The notes: generated from the sequence alone by a model not told the origin. Positions 34,688-45,151 are shown, counted from the first letter of the stretch. The stretch is 64,000 nucleotides of DNA from an uncultured Sphingomonas sp. (GCF_913778135.1 NZ_CAJYVU010000175.1:1-64000), one strand, 5' to 3'. Program-made: numbers and translations.

Positions 34688-36106
34688 ATGAGCTTCGCCG
34701 ACCTCGGCCTCTCCGACGAACTACTCCGCGCGGTGGGCGACACCGGCTATACCGAGCCGACGCCGATCCAGGCGTCCGCGATTCCTTCCGTGCTGATGAT
34801 GCGCGACATGGTCGCGATCGCGCAGACGGGCACGGGCAAGACCGCGTCGTTCGTGCTGCCGATGATCGACATTCTGGCGCACGGGCGCAGCCGCGCGCGG
34901 ATGCCGCGCAGCCTGATCCTAGAGCCGACGCGCGAACTCGCCGCGCAGGTCGCCGAGAATTTCGAGCAATACGGCAAGTATCACAAGCTATCGATGGCGC
35001 TGCTGATCGGCGGCGTGCAGATGGGCGATCAGGTCAAGGCGCTGGAAAAAGGCGTCGACGTGCTGATCGCCACGCCGGGCCGGCTGATGGACCTGTTCCA
35101 GCGCGGCAAGATCCTGCTGACCGGCTGCTCGATGCTGGTGATCGACGAGGCGGACCGGATGCTCGACATGGGGTTCATCCCCGATATCGAGGAGATCTGC
35201 ACCAAGCTGCCGGCGCAGCGCCAGACTCTGCTGTTCTCCGCCACCATGCCCGCGCCGATCAAGAAGCTGGCCGATCGCTTCCTGACCAACCCGAAGACGA
35301 TCGAGGTCGCGCGCCCCGCCACCACCAACACCAACATCACTCAGTGGGTGGTGCCGGTGAAGGGACAGGCGTTCGAGAAGCGCAAGGTCGTGCGCCAGCT
35401 GCTGCGCGGCGAGGACGTGCGCACTGCCATCATCTTCTGCAACCGCAAGACGACGGTGCGCGAGCTCAACAAGAGCCTGCAAGGTCATGGCTTCAGAAGC
35501 GGCGAGATCCACGGCGACATGGACCAGTCGGCGCGCATCGCCGAGCTGGAGCGGTTCAAGAACGGCGACATCAACATCCTCGTCGCCTCCGACGTCGCCG
35601 CGCGCGGTCTCGATGTGAAGGGGGTTAGCCACGTCGTCAATTTCGACGCGCCGTGGCACCCGGACGATTACGTCCACCGCATCGGCCGCACCGGCCGCGC
35701 GGGCGCGACTGGCGTCGCCTACACATTGGTCGGCCCGGATGATTCCGAGAACATCCAGAACATCGAGAAGCTGACCGGCGAGAAGATCAAGACGCTCGAT
35801 GCGCTGCCCGGCGAGCCCGAGGAGGAACGTCCCGCCCGCGCGCCACGCCGTGAACGCGCGGGGCGTGAGGAGCCGGTTGCCGCGCCAGCTGACAAGGCAG
35901 CAACGCCGAGTCGCCGCACACGCGACGAGCAACGTGACCCTGCCCCACGTGGCGAGGCGCCGACGCGTCAGTCACGCGAGCGTTCGGATCACGAGCGCGG
36001 TCAATATGACGAGCCGCGTCGCGGTCGCCGCGACCGCGACGACGGTTCTGATGATGGCTGGAACGGCCCGATCCCCGACTTCCTACAGGTGACGCTCACC
36101 CGCTGA
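34688..36106 (+). CDS. DEAD-box ATP-dependent RNA helicase, RhlE-like
   Basis: This cytoplasmic RNA helicase has 472 residues and all family motifs in order: Q motif region ([14 protein letters not shown]), AQTGTGKT (I), PTRELAAQV (Ia), ATPGRLMD (Ib), [13 protein letters not shown] (II), LFSATMP (III), [10 protein letters not shown] (IV), [12 protein letters not shown] (V) and [10 protein letters not shown] (VI). The tail from about residue 385 is Arg/Glu/Asp-rich and low in complexity, as expected for RNA-contacting tails. RhlE-type proteins act in ribosome assembly and RNA turnover, often in the cold. The start is the ATG at 34688, with only a weak ribosome-binding site. Confidence 0.95.
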   Translation: MSFADLGLSDELLRAVGDTGYTEPTPIQASAIPSVLMMRDMVAIAQTGTGKTASFVLPMIDILAHGRSRARMPRSLILEPTRELAAQVAENFEQYGKYHKLSMALLIGGVQMGDQVKALEKGVDVLIATPGRLMDLFQRGKILLTGCSMLVIDEADRMLDMGFIPDIEEICTKLPAQRQTLLFSATMPAPIKKLADRFLTNPKTIEVARPATTNTNITQWVVPVKGQAFEKRKVVRQLLRGEDVRTAIIFCNRKTTVRELNKSLQGHGFRSGEIHGDMDQSARIAELERFKNGDINILVASDVAARGLDVKGVSHVVNFDAPWHPDDYVHRIGRTGRAGATGVAYTLVGPDDSENIQNIEKLTGEKIKTLDALPGEPEEERPARAPRRERAGREEPVAAPADKAATPSRRTRDEQRDPAPRGEAPTRQSRERSDHERGQYDEPRRGRRDRDDGSDDGWNGPIPDFLQVTLTR

Positions 36107-36214
36107 ACGCGACTGGAATGCCCGGAACCGTTGCGGCAACGTGACGGTTGAACGCCCGACCCGATCGCAGTCGAAACAGTCACGCGACGGGTGACAATCG
36201 GGGGCAATTTCCAC

Positions 36215-37330
36215 ATGGCATTGAGTGCGCGTCGGATCGAGAACGGCGGTTTGGTGCTGTTCGCTGGCTTTGTGACGCTGTTCCTCAGTGCGATCGTCTC
36301 AAGCTACGCGGTGGCGCTGTTGTGGAGCGTACTGGCCGCGATCCTGTTCCAGCCATTGTACCACCGGTTACGTGCGCGCTTTCCCGCTCGCCCCAACACG
36401 GCGGCGTTGCTCACGCTGCTGATCATCACGGTTGCGGTGGTGCTTCCGACGCTGATCATCGGGACGATGGTGATCGACCAGGCGAGCGGCGTCTACGCCA
36501 AGGTGCGTAGCGGGCAGATCAACTTCGCCGCTTATTTTCAGCAGGTCCACGACGCACTGCCGTTGAAGCTGCAACAACTCGCCGACAAGGCCGGCCTCGA
36601 CAGTTTCGAGCGGACGCAGGCGCAGATTTCGAATGCGATCGGCAGCCGGGTCAGCATGATCGCAAGCCGCGCGCTCTCGATCGGTGCCGACGCGCTCGCC
36701 GCCGTGGTCGCGTTCGGCGTCGGGCTTTACGCCACCTTCTTCCTGTTGCGCGACGGCGACCGGCTCGGACCGGCGGTATGCCGCGCGCTGCCGTTGGAAC
36801 GCAGTGTTACCACACGGCTGGTCGATCGGTTCGTCTCGGTGATGCGCGCGACGATCAAGGGGTCTGTGATCGTCGGCCTCGTCCAGGGCGCGCTGGGGGC
36901 GATCACCTTCTGGCTCGTCGGCCTGCCCGCCGCGATGCTGTGGGGATTGTTGATGGCGATCGCGTCGCTGCTGCCCGCGATCGGCCCCGCAATCATCTGG
37001 ATTCCCGTCGCGATCTACCTGCTGGCGACGAGCGCATTGTGGCAGGGCGTCGTCGTGATTGTCTCGGGCGCGCTGGTGATTGGCAGCGCGGACAACATCC
37101 TGCGCCCGATTCTGGTGGGCCGCGACACCGGCATCCCCGATTGGGTCGTGCTGGTGACGACGCTGGGCGGGATCGAGCTGTTGGGATTGAGCGGCATCGT
37201 TGTCGGCCCGGTCGTCGCGGCGCTGTTCATCACCGCGTGGCAGATCCTGACCGAGCAGCGCGAGCGCGGCACGCGCGCGCGAGACGACGACGAACAGGGA
37301 ACCGACAACATGGTCGCCGATCACCGTTGA
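36215..37330 (+). CDS. AI-2E family (PerM-like) membrane transporter
   Basis: This inner-membrane protein of 371 residues has the AI-2E/PerM layout: paired N-terminal helices, a soluble central segment (about 95-150), then several helices with VGLVQGALGAITFWLVGLP and IASLLPAIGPAIIWIP, which are family motifs. Members export small molecules or ions; the name does not prove autoinducer transport. The ATG at 36215 is preferred over the in-frame GTG at 36191 because GGGG lies upstream. Its stop overlaps a TTG start of the DUF1289 gene. Confidence 0.87.
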   Translation: MALSARRIENGGLVLFAGFVTLFLSAIVSSYAVALLWSVLAAILFQPLYHRLRARFPARPNTAALLTLLIITVAVVLPTLIIGTMVIDQASGVYAKVRSGQINFAAYFQQVHDALPLKLQQLADKAGLDSFERTQAQISNAIGSRVSMIASRALSIGADALAAVVAFGVGLYATFFLLRDGDRLGPAVCRALPLERSVTTRLVDRFVSVMRATIKGSVIVGLVQGALGAITFWLVGLPAAMLWGLLMAIASLLPAIGPAIIWIPVAIYLLATSALWQGVVVIVSGALVIGSADNILRPILVGRDTGIPDWVVLVTTLGGIELLGLSGIVVGPVVAALFITAWQILTEQRERGTRARDDDEQGTDNMVADHR

Positions 37331-37500
37331 GCGACGACCCGCCGTCACCGTGCATCCTGGTCTGCGCGATGGATCGTTTGAGCGGGCTATGCCTCGGCTG
37401 TCATCGCACGATCGCCGAGATCACCGGCTGGTCGCGCGCTGACGGCGACGAGAAGCGCGCGATCCTGGCGTGTGTCGAGAAGCGCCGTGCAGCGCCTTAG
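37327..37500 (+). CDS. DUF1289 small Cys-rich protein
   Basis: This 57-residue protein has the DUF1289 pattern: PSPCILVCAMDRLSGLCLGC followed by HRTIAEITGW. The four Cys suggest metal binding; function is unknown. The TTG start overlaps the upstream stop (TTGA), the only in-frame start that includes the conserved PCILVC segment; the downstream ATG would remove two Cys. The last four bases overlap the stop of the convergent GST gene. Confidence 0.82.
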   Translation: MSDDPPSPCILVCAMDRLSGLCLGCHRTIAEITGWSRADGDEKRAILACVEKRRAAP

Positions 37501-38105
37501 CGCTGCGCCGCCGCGATGAGGGCGTCGTCGATCTCGCGCGCACGGACCCAGGCCGGCCGCTCGCGCAGGCGATCGACGTAGCGCGCGAATGCTTCGCGCT
37601 TCTCCAGCATGCCAAACTGCATGAAGAAGTCGATCGAGCTGCCGACGTAGACATCGGCGGCGGTGAAGCGCGGACCCGCGACATAGTCGTGCGCCGATAC
37701 CGCACCCTCGAGCACGTCGACGGCGCGCGCGAGATTGCCGTAACCGATCATCGCCTCCTTCTCGGGCGGCAGCGTGACCCCCAGATGACTGTCCATCATC
37801 GCGGCCTCGACCGGGCCGGCGGTGAAGAACATCCAGCGGTAGTAAGCGGCACGCTCCTCCGCACGGGGGGCAAGCCCTGCTTCCGGAAACGCCTCGGCCA
37901 GATAGGCGCAGATCGCCGCCGTCTCGCTCACCACCGCACCGTCGTGGATGATCGTCGGCACCTTGCCGAGCGGATTGGCGGCAAGCAGTTCGGCTGGCGC
38001 TGCGCCCCACTGGGTCACCACCGTCTCGTACGGCGCGCCGACCTCCTCCAGCATCCAGCGAACGATCCGCCCACGCGACATCGGGTTGGTGAAGAAGGTC
38101 AGCAT
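37497..38105 (-). CDS. Glutathione S-transferase family protein
   Basis: This cytoplasmic protein of 202 residues has an N-terminal thioredoxin-like domain (about 1-78), with MSRGRIVRWMLEEVGAPYE and the glutathione-binding NPLGKVPTIIHDGAVVSETAAICAYLAE region carrying the cis-Pro and the Glu/Ser pair. The C-terminal helical domain has FTAADVYVGSSIDFF, the usual N-capping motif. It probably acts in detoxification or thiol chemistry; the substrate is unknown. ATG at 38105 follows GGAG. Confidence 0.92.
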   Translation of the reverse strand: MLTFFTNPMSRGRIVRWMLEEVGAPYETVVTQWGAAPAELLAANPLGKVPTIIHDGAVVSETAAICAYLAEAFPEAGLAPRAEERAAYYRWMFFTAGPVEAAMMDSHLGVTLPPEKEAMIGYGNLARAVDVLEGAVSAHDYVAGPRFTAADVYVGSSIDFFMQFGMLEKREAFARYVDRLRERPAWVRAREIDDALIAAAQR

Positions 38106-38147
38106 GATCGGCTCCGCTAAAGGAACATCAAGAGAACACGGGCGGGA

Positions 38148-39029
38148 TCAGGCGTCAAGGTGGCGATGAAGGAACGCGAGCGTGCGCGACCATGCGAGGT
38201 CGGCGGCGGCCTTGTCGTAGCGCTGCGCCGAGGTGTCGTTGTTGAACGCGTGGTCGACGTTCGGGTAGGTATAAGCCTCGACCGGCTTTCGCGCCGCCTT
38301 CAACGCCGCGACCCACGGCTCGCCGGTCTGTGCAACGCGCGCATCCTTGCCGGCATAGTGAAGCAGTAACGGTGCCGAGACCTTGACCGCCTCCGCCGGA
38401 TCGGGCGCGGGGCCGTAGTAGGCGACACCGGCGCTCAACCGGTCGCCCGCCGCAATCGCGACGCGGTTGACGAGCGCGCCGCCCCAGCAGAAGCCGATCA
38501 CCCCGACCCGCGTCGGTGGCGTGCCCGTGCCCGCGAAATGACGCACCACGCCCGCGGCCTCGCCGACGATCGTGTCGAGGTTCGCTGCACCGATTATCTC
38601 GCGCGCGCGGTCCTCGTCCGTCGGCGTGCCACCCGCGTCGGAAAGGAAATCGGGCGCCACCGCGAAGAACCCGGCGAGCGCGACGCGCCGCGCGACATCC
38701 TGAATGTGCGGGGTCAGCCCGCGGTTCTCGTGGAACACCAGCACGGTCACAGTCGGACGCTTGCCGCGTGGGGTCGCGATATAGCCCTTGATCGGCTTGC
38801 CACCGGCGATGGGTATGCCCGCGTCGGGGAAGGTCTTCAGCCTTTTGTCATCGGGCGCGACGATCGCGGCGGCCGCGGGCGAGGCAGCGATGCCGCCGAT
38901 CAATACCTCGGCGGCGAGCGCGCTGCCGGTCAGCAGCGTCATCTCGCGCAGCAGCGTGCGCCGGTCGTGATGGTCGTGGGTGAAGCGGTCGTAGATCGCG
39001 ACCGCGCGGTCGCGGATGTAGTCGGTCAT
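38148..39029 (-). CDS. Dienelactone hydrolase family alpha/beta hydrolase
   Basis: This 293-residue protein has the DLH triad: the nucleophile Cys in VIGFCWGGALVN, Asp in YAGKDARV, and His in YPNVDHAFNND. FHENRGLTPHIQDVARR is also typical. The N-terminal about 50 residues contain a hydrophobic segment (LLTGSALAAEVLIGG) after HDRRTLLREM, which looks like a possible Tat-type or anchor sequence. ATG at 39029 follows GGAGACG. The substrate is unknown; most such proteins act on lactones or esters. Confidence 0.9.
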   Translation of the reverse strand: MTDYIRDRAVAIYDRFTHDHHDRRTLLREMTLLTGSALAAEVLIGGIAASPAAAAIVAPDDKRLKTFPDAGIPIAGGKPIKGYIATPRGKRPTVTVLVFHENRGLTPHIQDVARRVALAGFFAVAPDFLSDAGGTPTDEDRAREIIGAANLDTIVGEAAGVVRHFAGTGTPPTRVGVIGFCWGGALVNRVAIAAGDRLSAGVAYYGPAPDPAEAVKVSAPLLLHYAGKDARVAQTGEPWVAALKAARKPVEAYTYPNVDHAFNNDTSAQRYDKAAADLAWSRTLAFLHRHLDA

Positions 39030-39100
39030 GCTCGTCTCCTGCGCGTCAGGCGAGAGACGAGCCGCGCTTAGCCAGTTGCCAAGCCGCTAAACCGGACGGA

Positions 39101-39433
39101 TCAGGCCTTCTCCAGCGTGCATTGCAGCGGATGCTGATGCTGGCGTGCGAAGTCCATCACCTGACCGACCTTGGTCTCCGCGACCTCGTAGGAGAAGACG
39201 CCGCACACTCCGACGCCCTTCTGGTGGACGTGGAGCATGACGCGCGTCGCTTCCTCCGCGTTCATGCGGAAGAAGCGTTGCAGGCACAGCACGACGAACT
39301 CCATCGGCGTATAATCGTCGTTGAGCATCAGCACGCGGTACGGCGTCGGCTTCTTCGTCTTGGCGCGCGTGCGCGTGGCGATGCCGACGCCGGTGCCTTC
39401 GCCGTCGGAGTCGTCACCGCGCCGCTCGGCCAT
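39101..39433 (-). CDS. clpS: ATP-dependent Clp protease adaptor ClpS
   Basis: This N-end rule adaptor delivers substrates with bulky N-terminal residues to ClpAP. The 110-residue protein has the core [18 protein letters not shown] and [25 protein letters not shown], which include the residues that bind the N-degron and ClpA. The basic stretch [13 protein letters not shown] precedes the core, as in other alphaproteobacteria. The ATG at 39433 (MAERRGDD) matches usual family starts; the longer frame reaches back without support. It follows the phasin gene and its terminator on the same strand. Confidence 0.95.
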   Translation of the reverse strand: MAERRGDDSDGEGTGVGIATRTRAKTKKPTPYRVLMLNDDYTPMEFVVLCLQRFFRMNAEEATRVMLHVHQKGVGVCGVFSYEVAETKVGQVMDFARQHQHPLQCTLEKA

Positions 39434-39524
39434 GAGCAGCGGTGTCAGGGATCGTTGATCGGTTATCACGCGCACGCCGCAAAATATGGCAACACCGCGC
39501 CCGAGGGCAAGGCCCGCGGACACG

Positions 39525-39557
39525 AAAAGGGCGGCCGGGCATCTCGCCCAGCCGCCC
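39525..39557 (-). terminator. Rho-independent terminator after the phasin gene
   Basis: On the minus strand a GC-rich stem (GGGGCGGCTGGGC paired with GCCCGGCCGCCC, one mismatch) is followed by TTTT. It lies about 22 bases past the phasin stop and upstream of clpS. Confidence 0.85.
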
Positions 39558-39579
39558 CTTCCTGCATTCGATCGATCAA

Positions 39580-40248
39580 TCAGGCGGCGGTGCGCACCTT
39601 CTCGGCGGCGATCGCGACGCGGTTCTGGATAGGCTGCGCGATCTCGCCGACGAGCTTCAGTGTCGCCTCGGTCGAGCGCGAGGTCTCGGCAACCAGCGCG
39701 TCCATCGAGCTGCGCAGATACTCGCCCTGCAGCTTGAACAGGTCGGCGGGCGAGCGAACCTCGGCCATCGACTTCAGCGTCTGCACGGTCGCGTCGAACG
39801 ACTGCTTGGCGAAGGCAGCGCGCGCCTGCGCCATGGCTTCCATGCCCTTGAACGCGACGCGGGTCGACTCGACCATCGCCTCGACGTTGCCCTGACCGAA
39901 GGCGGTCATGTCGGCGAACGCCTGCTTGCCCTTGCCCATCGCGTCCTCGGCCTTCGCCTGCATCGTCTCGGCGGTGTTCTGCATCGTGTCGGTCATGGTG
40001 TGATCCTCCTGGCTGGCGGGTGCCGTCGCTGCGGCAGTCGGTTGGTCGTCACTGGAATTGGAAGCGTCTGTCGTCGAAGCGGCTTCTTCGATCGGCAAGT
40101 GCGCGATGGCTTCGATGACTTCGTCGATCGGCTTGTCGGCAAAGGGCGTTGCCGCAACCGCCTCAACCCCGGCGGCGAACGGCACCGCAACAGTCGCGTT
40201 CTTGGACGCACGCGATGTCCGCTTCGGCTTGATGGTCGACTCGGCCAA
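39580..40248 (-). CDS. Phasin family PHA-granule protein
   Basis: Phasins coat polyhydroxyalkanoate granules. The C-terminal half of this 222-residue frame is the phasin domain (about 105-215: [31 protein letters not shown] and later amphipathic helices). The N-terminal half has a Lys/Arg-rich start ([13 protein letters not shown]) and an acidic low-complexity linker. The long form uses TTG at 40248 with GAGG seven bases before it. A second in-frame ATG at 39996 has a strong GGAGG and would give a 138-residue form beginning [12 protein letters not shown]. Both could be made. It lies downstream of phaC on the same strand, with a long inverted repeat between them. Confidence 0.88.
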   Translation of the reverse strand: MAESTIKPKRTSRASKNATVAVPFAAGVEAVAATPFADKPIDEVIEAIAHLPIEEAASTTDASNSSDDQPTAAATAPASQEDHTMTDTMQNTAETMQAKAEDAMGKGKQAFADMTAFGQGNVEAMVESTRVAFKGMEAMAQARAAFAKQSFDATVQTLKSMAEVRSPADLFKLQGEYLRSSMDALVAETSRSTEATLKLVGEIAQPIQNRVAIAAEKVRTAA

Positions 40249-40267
40249 GACGCTTCCTCACCTTTCC

Positions 40268-40329
40268 TTGCTGCACTGCACAATAATGCACGCGAGCGGC
40301 CGGTTCAAGCCTATTGTGCGTTGCAGCAA
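40268..40329. promoter_or_regulatory. Long inverted repeat between phaC and the phasin gene (candidate PhaR operator)
   Basis: The arms TTGCTGCACTGCACAATA (40268-40285) and TATTGTGCGTTGCAGCAA (40312-40329) are complementary at 16 of 18 positions around a 26-base spacer. The arms contain TGCTGCA/TGCAGCA and TGCACTGCA patterns like the TGC-rich sites known for the PHA-responsive repressor PhaR. There is no T run on the phaC side, so a regulator site or mRNA hairpin is more likely than a terminator. Confidence 0.55.
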
Positions 40330-40334
40330 AAACG

Positions 40335-42050
40335 TCAGCGCTGGCGCACGTAGCTCCCGGGGGCGGGCTCGATCGCCTCCAACGCGCCCTCGCCCGGCTG
40401 GCGCGCGTCGACCGCTTCCACCGTCTCTGCGCCGTGACAGCGCAGCCAGGCGATCCAATCGGGCCACCAGCTTCCTTTCGTCTCGCACGCCCGCGCGACA
40501 AAGTCGGCAAGCGTTTCGGGTGGGGCCGCATCGTCGTCGAGCGTCCAGTGCTGGTATTTGTTGGCGGCGGGCGGGTTGACCACGCCCGCGATATGCCCCG
40601 ATCCGGCGAGCACGAAGCGCGTCGGGCCGCGAAACTGCCGCGTCAGCTCCCACACGCTCTCCGCCGGCGCGATATGATCCTCGCGCCCCGCCTGAATGTA
40701 GGTCGGGGTCTCGACACGGTTGAGGTCGAGCGGCGTGCCGTTCACCGACAACCGGCCGGGCTCGACCAGCAGGTTGTCGCGGTACAGGTCGGTCAGGTAG
40801 CTGTGGTGCCAGCCTGCGGGCAGGTTGGTCACGTCGCCGTTCCAGTGCAGCAGGTCGAAGGCGGCGTAATCCTTCCCCAGCAGGTAGTTGTTGGTGACGT
40901 AATTCCAGATCAGGTCGCGTCCGCGCAGCAGGTTGAACGTCGCGGCCATGTAGCGACCGTCGAGGAAGCCCTCGGGCGACAGCGAGCGGATCAGCGCCAG
41001 TTGCTCGTCGTTGACGAAATGCTTGAGCTCGCCCGCGTTGGCGAAATCGACCTGGGCGGTGAAGAAGGTCGCGCTCCTGACCTTCTCTGCCTCGCCACGC
41101 GCGGCGAGAAAGGCGAGCGTGGCGGCGAGCGTCGTGCCCGCGACGCAGTAACCGATCGCGTGAACGTCCGCGACACCCAGCAGGTCGCGGATCGTGTCGA
41201 CCGCATCGACCTGCGCGGCGACGTAATCGTCCCAGGTTACGTCGGCCATCGTCGCATCGGCCGACTTCCACGACACCATGAACACGCTGACGCCCTGCTC
41301 GACCGCCCAGCGGATGAAGCTCTTCTCGGGTGAAAGATCGAGGATGTAGAAGCGGTTGATCCACGGCGGGAAGATAACCAGCGGCGTTTCCAGCACGCGC
41401 TCGGTCGTCGGCGCATAGTGGATCAGCTCGTACAGGCGCGTCCGCTTCACCACCTGTCCGGGCGTGGTCGCGATGTTGCGGCCGAGCTCGAACGCGGTCG
41501 CATCAGTGTGGGTCAACTGCCCGCGGCCGAGGTCGGCGGCGAGGTTCTGCATCCCCTTGACCAGGTTCTGACCGTTGGTGGCAAGCGCTTCCTGCATCAC
41601 CTGCGGATTGGTGAAGGGGAAGTTCGACGGACTCATCGCCTCGACGAAGCCGCGCGCGGCGAAGCGTATTTGCGCGCGCTGCGCCTCGTCGACACCGTCG
41701 AGCGCGTCGACGCCGCGCATCAGGTGATCGGACAGGAGGGCGTAGCTCTGGCGAATCCAGTCGAACGCCGGGCTGCGCCATGCCTCGTCGGCGAACCGCT
41801 TGTCCTTCTCCGGCGCGCGCTCCTCCGCGGGCGGCGCCATGAAGCGCTCCCACAGGCCCAGCTGGTCGCGCCAGAAATCGGCCACCTGCCTTGCTGCCTG
41901 TTTCTGCGCGACGCCGGGCAGCGCACTGCTCGCCTCGACCATCGCTGCCTGCGCCTGCGTCATCAGCGCGGTCCACTGCTCGACCGCCAGCGCGGCAGGC
42001 GACCTGCTTACGCCGTCTCCGGTTCCGGCGTTGCTCGATCGATCGGCCAC
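40335..42050 (-). CDS. phaC: Class I polyhydroxyalkanoate synthase
   Basis: This enzyme polymerizes (R)-3-hydroxyacyl-CoA into PHA granules. The 571-residue protein has the N-terminal domain with NFPFTNPQVMQEALATNG, then the alpha/beta-hydrolase domain with PPWINRFYILDL, the lipase-like box GYCVAGT holding the catalytic Cys (about 302), the catalytic Asp in AGREDHIAP and His in GSGHIAGVVNPP. The GTG at 42050 follows GGGAGAG at good spacing. An ATG at 42116 lacks a ribosome-binding site, and the rest of the long upstream frame is antisense to alaC. The phasin gene follows, forming a storage unit. Confidence 0.93.
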   Translation of the reverse strand: MADRSSNAGTGDGVSRSPAALAVEQWTALMTQAQAAMVEASSALPGVAQKQAARQVADFWRDQLGLWERFMAPPAEERAPEKDKRFADEAWRSPAFDWIRQSYALLSDHLMRGVDALDGVDEAQRAQIRFAARGFVEAMSPSNFPFTNPQVMQEALATNGQNLVKGMQNLAADLGRGQLTHTDATAFELGRNIATTPGQVVKRTRLYELIHYAPTTERVLETPLVIFPPWINRFYILDLSPEKSFIRWAVEQGVSVFMVSWKSADATMADVTWDDYVAAQVDAVDTIRDLLGVADVHAIGYCVAGTTLAATLAFLAARGEAEKVRSATFFTAQVDFANAGELKHFVNDEQLALIRSLSPEGFLDGRYMAATFNLLRGRDLIWNYVTNNYLLGKDYAAFDLLHWNGDVTNLPAGWHHSYLTDLYRDNLLVEPGRLSVNGTPLDLNRVETPTYIQAGREDHIAPAESVWELTRQFRGPTRFVLAGSGHIAGVVNPPAANKYQHWTLDDDAAPPETLADFVARACETKGSWWPDWIAWLRCHGAETVEAVDARQPGEGALEAIEPAPGSYVRQR

Positions 42051-42167
42051 CCGCGTCTCTCCCGTCTGTTGCCCGCCGACGTTGCTTATCTTTGCCGCCG
42101 CGAAGCAGAACCGCATTTGGTATCTAGCGTCGTTCACCTTTATAGAAAACGCGCGAAAGGGAGCATG

Positions 42168-43376
<1,209 letters not shown>

Positions 43377-43452
43377 CGCGCTTGGCCTACGATGAAACGA
43401 GCGACCGCGCGGTGAGCGGATCGTCCACGCCGACGGCGGATCGGCTCAAGCG

Positions 43453-44226
43453 ATGACGGTCACCCCGCTCTACTCGCTCGCCGGGGTGCTCGTCGGCATG
43501 CTGGTCGGGCTGACCGGCGTCGGTGGCGGATCGCTGATGACGCCGCTCTTGGTGCTGCTGTTCGGCTTTCACCCGACGACCGCAGTCGGCACCGACCTGC
43601 TCTACGCCTCGGCGACCAAGGCAGTCGGCACCGGCGTCCACGGCTCGCGCGGAACGGTCGACTGGCATGTCGTGCGCCGGCTGGCGTTCGGCAGCATCCC
43701 GGCGACGCTCGCGACGCTGCTGGTGCTCAGCCGCGTGCCCAAGAGCGATACTACAAGCAGCGTGATCGCGCTGATCCTCGGCGTCGCACTGGTGGCGACC
43801 GCGGTGGCGCTGTTCTTCCGCCAGCGGATTGTCGCGCGACTGGCGCCCCGGTTCGAGCGATTGCCCGCGCACCGGCTGGCACAGCTGACCACCTTGCTGG
43901 GCGTGGCGTTGGGGGTGATGGTGTCGCTCACCTCGGTCGGCGCGGGTGCGCTCGGCATGACGGCGCTGCTGATCCTGTACCCGCATCTACCGGTCAAGCG
44001 GCTGGTGGGATCGGACATCGCGCACGCGGTACCGCTGACGCTGATCGCGGGGCTGGGGCATTGGTGGATCGGATCGGTCGATGTGGGACTGCTCGTCTCG
44101 CTGCTGCTCGGATCGGTGCCCGGCATTATCGTCGGCAGCCTGATCGCGACGCGCGTGTCCGACCGCGTCCTCACGCCCGTACTCGCGGTCACGCTGGCGA
44201 TCGTCGGCGTCAGGTTGCTGTTCTGA
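43453..44226 (+). CDS. TSUP/TauE-SafE family membrane permease
   Basis: This inner-membrane protein of 257 residues has about eight helices and the two-fold repeat of TauE/SafE proteins: GMLVGLTGVGGGSLMTPLLVLLFG near the N-terminus and GVMVSLTSVGAGALGMTALLILYP in the second half. Such proteins move sulfite, sulfoacetate or related anions. A role in exporting sulfite or sulfur compounds is possible but is not shown by context. Its stop shares one base with the next ATG (TGATG). Confidence 0.88.
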   Translation: MTVTPLYSLAGVLVGMLVGLTGVGGGSLMTPLLVLLFGFHPTTAVGTDLLYASATKAVGTGVHGSRGTVDWHVVRRLAFGSIPATLATLLVLSRVPKSDTTSSVIALILGVALVATAVALFFRQRIVARLAPRFERLPAHRLAQLTTLLGVALGVMVSLTSVGAGALGMTALLILYPHLPVKRLVGSDIAHAVPLTLIAGLGHWWIGSVDVGLLVSLLLGSVPGIIVGSLIATRVSDRVLTPVLAVTLAIVGVRLLF

Positions 44227-44672
44227 TGCCCGCCACTACCCTATCGACCCGCCCCGGCTTCGCCTTCTCGACCCGCTTCAAGGTCCGCTACGCCGAGATT
44301 GACGGGCAAAAGATCGTCTTCAATTCGCGCTATCTCGAATATGCCGATGTCGCGGTGACCGAATTTTGGGACTGGAGCGGAATCGCGGCGGCGCTCGGCG
44401 ACGAGTGGCGCCACGCCGAGTTCAACGTCCGCCGCACCGAGATCGATTACCTGGCGCCGTTCCGTCTGGGCGACGAGGTCGAGGCGTTCGTGCGGATCGA
44501 GAAGCTCGGCACCACCAGCATCACGAAGCGGTTCGAACTGGCGAACCCTGCGACCGGCACCTTGTGCTGCGCGATCACGATGGTGAGCGTTCACGTCGAT
44601 CTGTCGACCGGCCGCCCCGTGCCGCTGCCGCCGGCGATCCGCGCGCATTTGGAGCATCTGCCGACCGGGTGA
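44226..44672 (+). CDS. Acyl-CoA thioesterase, 4HBT hot-dog fold
   Basis: This cytoplasmic thioesterase has 148 residues. FKVRYAEIDGQKIVFNSRYLEYADVAVTEFW is the 4HBT signature; the catalytic Asp normally found in this stretch is represented by the Asp in AEIDGQ. The later strands RTEIDYLAPFRLGDEVEAFVRIEKLG are typical. The ATG at 44226 overlaps the upstream stop, which fixes the start inside a longer open frame. The likely substrate is a short or aromatic acyl-CoA. Confidence 0.9.
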   Translation: MPATTLSTRPGFAFSTRFKVRYAEIDGQKIVFNSRYLEYADVAVTEFWDWSGIAAALGDEWRHAEFNVRRTEIDYLAPFRLGDEVEAFVRIEKLGTTSITKRFELANPATGTLCCAITMVSVHVDLSTGRPVPLPPAIRAHLEHLPTG

Positions 44673-44680
44673 TCCCGCGA

Positions 44681-45151
44681 TCAATCGGCGCTCGCCGCCT
44701 GCTCCTCGACGTCGCCGGGCAGCGCCCAGTGCAGGTCGCCCTTGCCAAGCGCGCGGCCGTCGTGGCTCAGCACCGCGACCTGCTGGATCGGACGCCCGTC
44801 ACGCACGTCGACCAGGATCGGGAACGCCGGGCTGCCCGTCTCCCAGCGCTCGCCCCATTGCCTGAGCGCCACCATCGCGGGCAGCAGCGCGAACCCCTTG
44901 TCGGTCAAATTGTAGACGATCTTGCGCCGGTCCTCCGGCACGCTGGCGCGCGCCATGATGCCGTGTTCGACGAAGCGTGCGAGCCGGTTGGCGAGGATGT
45001 TTCGCGCGATACCGAGTTCCTGCTGCAGTTCCTCGAAGTGGTGCAATCCGTTGAAGCTAGCGCGCAGGATCAGGAACGCCCAGCGGTCACCCATCAGCTC
45101 CAACGCCGCGGGCAGCGAGCATTCCGCCAGATTTTCACGCACTTGACCCAT
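44681..45151 (-). CDS. HxlR-family winged-helix transcriptional regulator
   Basis: This 156-residue regulator has the HxlR core CSLPAALELMGDRWAFLILRASFNGLHHFEELQQELGIARNILANRLARFVEHGIM and the wing SVPEDRRKIVYNLTDKG. The conserved Cys near residue 11 is often a redox or effector sensor in this family. The extra C-terminal about 50 residues form a beta-rich tail. The ATG at 45151 follows GAAGAGGA; the preceding GTG is not needed. It is divergent from the small exported protein, and a palindrome lies 88 bases upstream. Confidence 0.92.
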   Translation of the reverse strand: MGQVRENLAECSLPAALELMGDRWAFLILRASFNGLHHFEELQQELGIARNILANRLARFVEHGIMARASVPEDRRKIVYNLTDKGFALLPAMVALRQWGERWETGSPAFPILVDVRDGRPIQQVAVLSHDGRALGKGDLHWALPGDVEEQAASAD

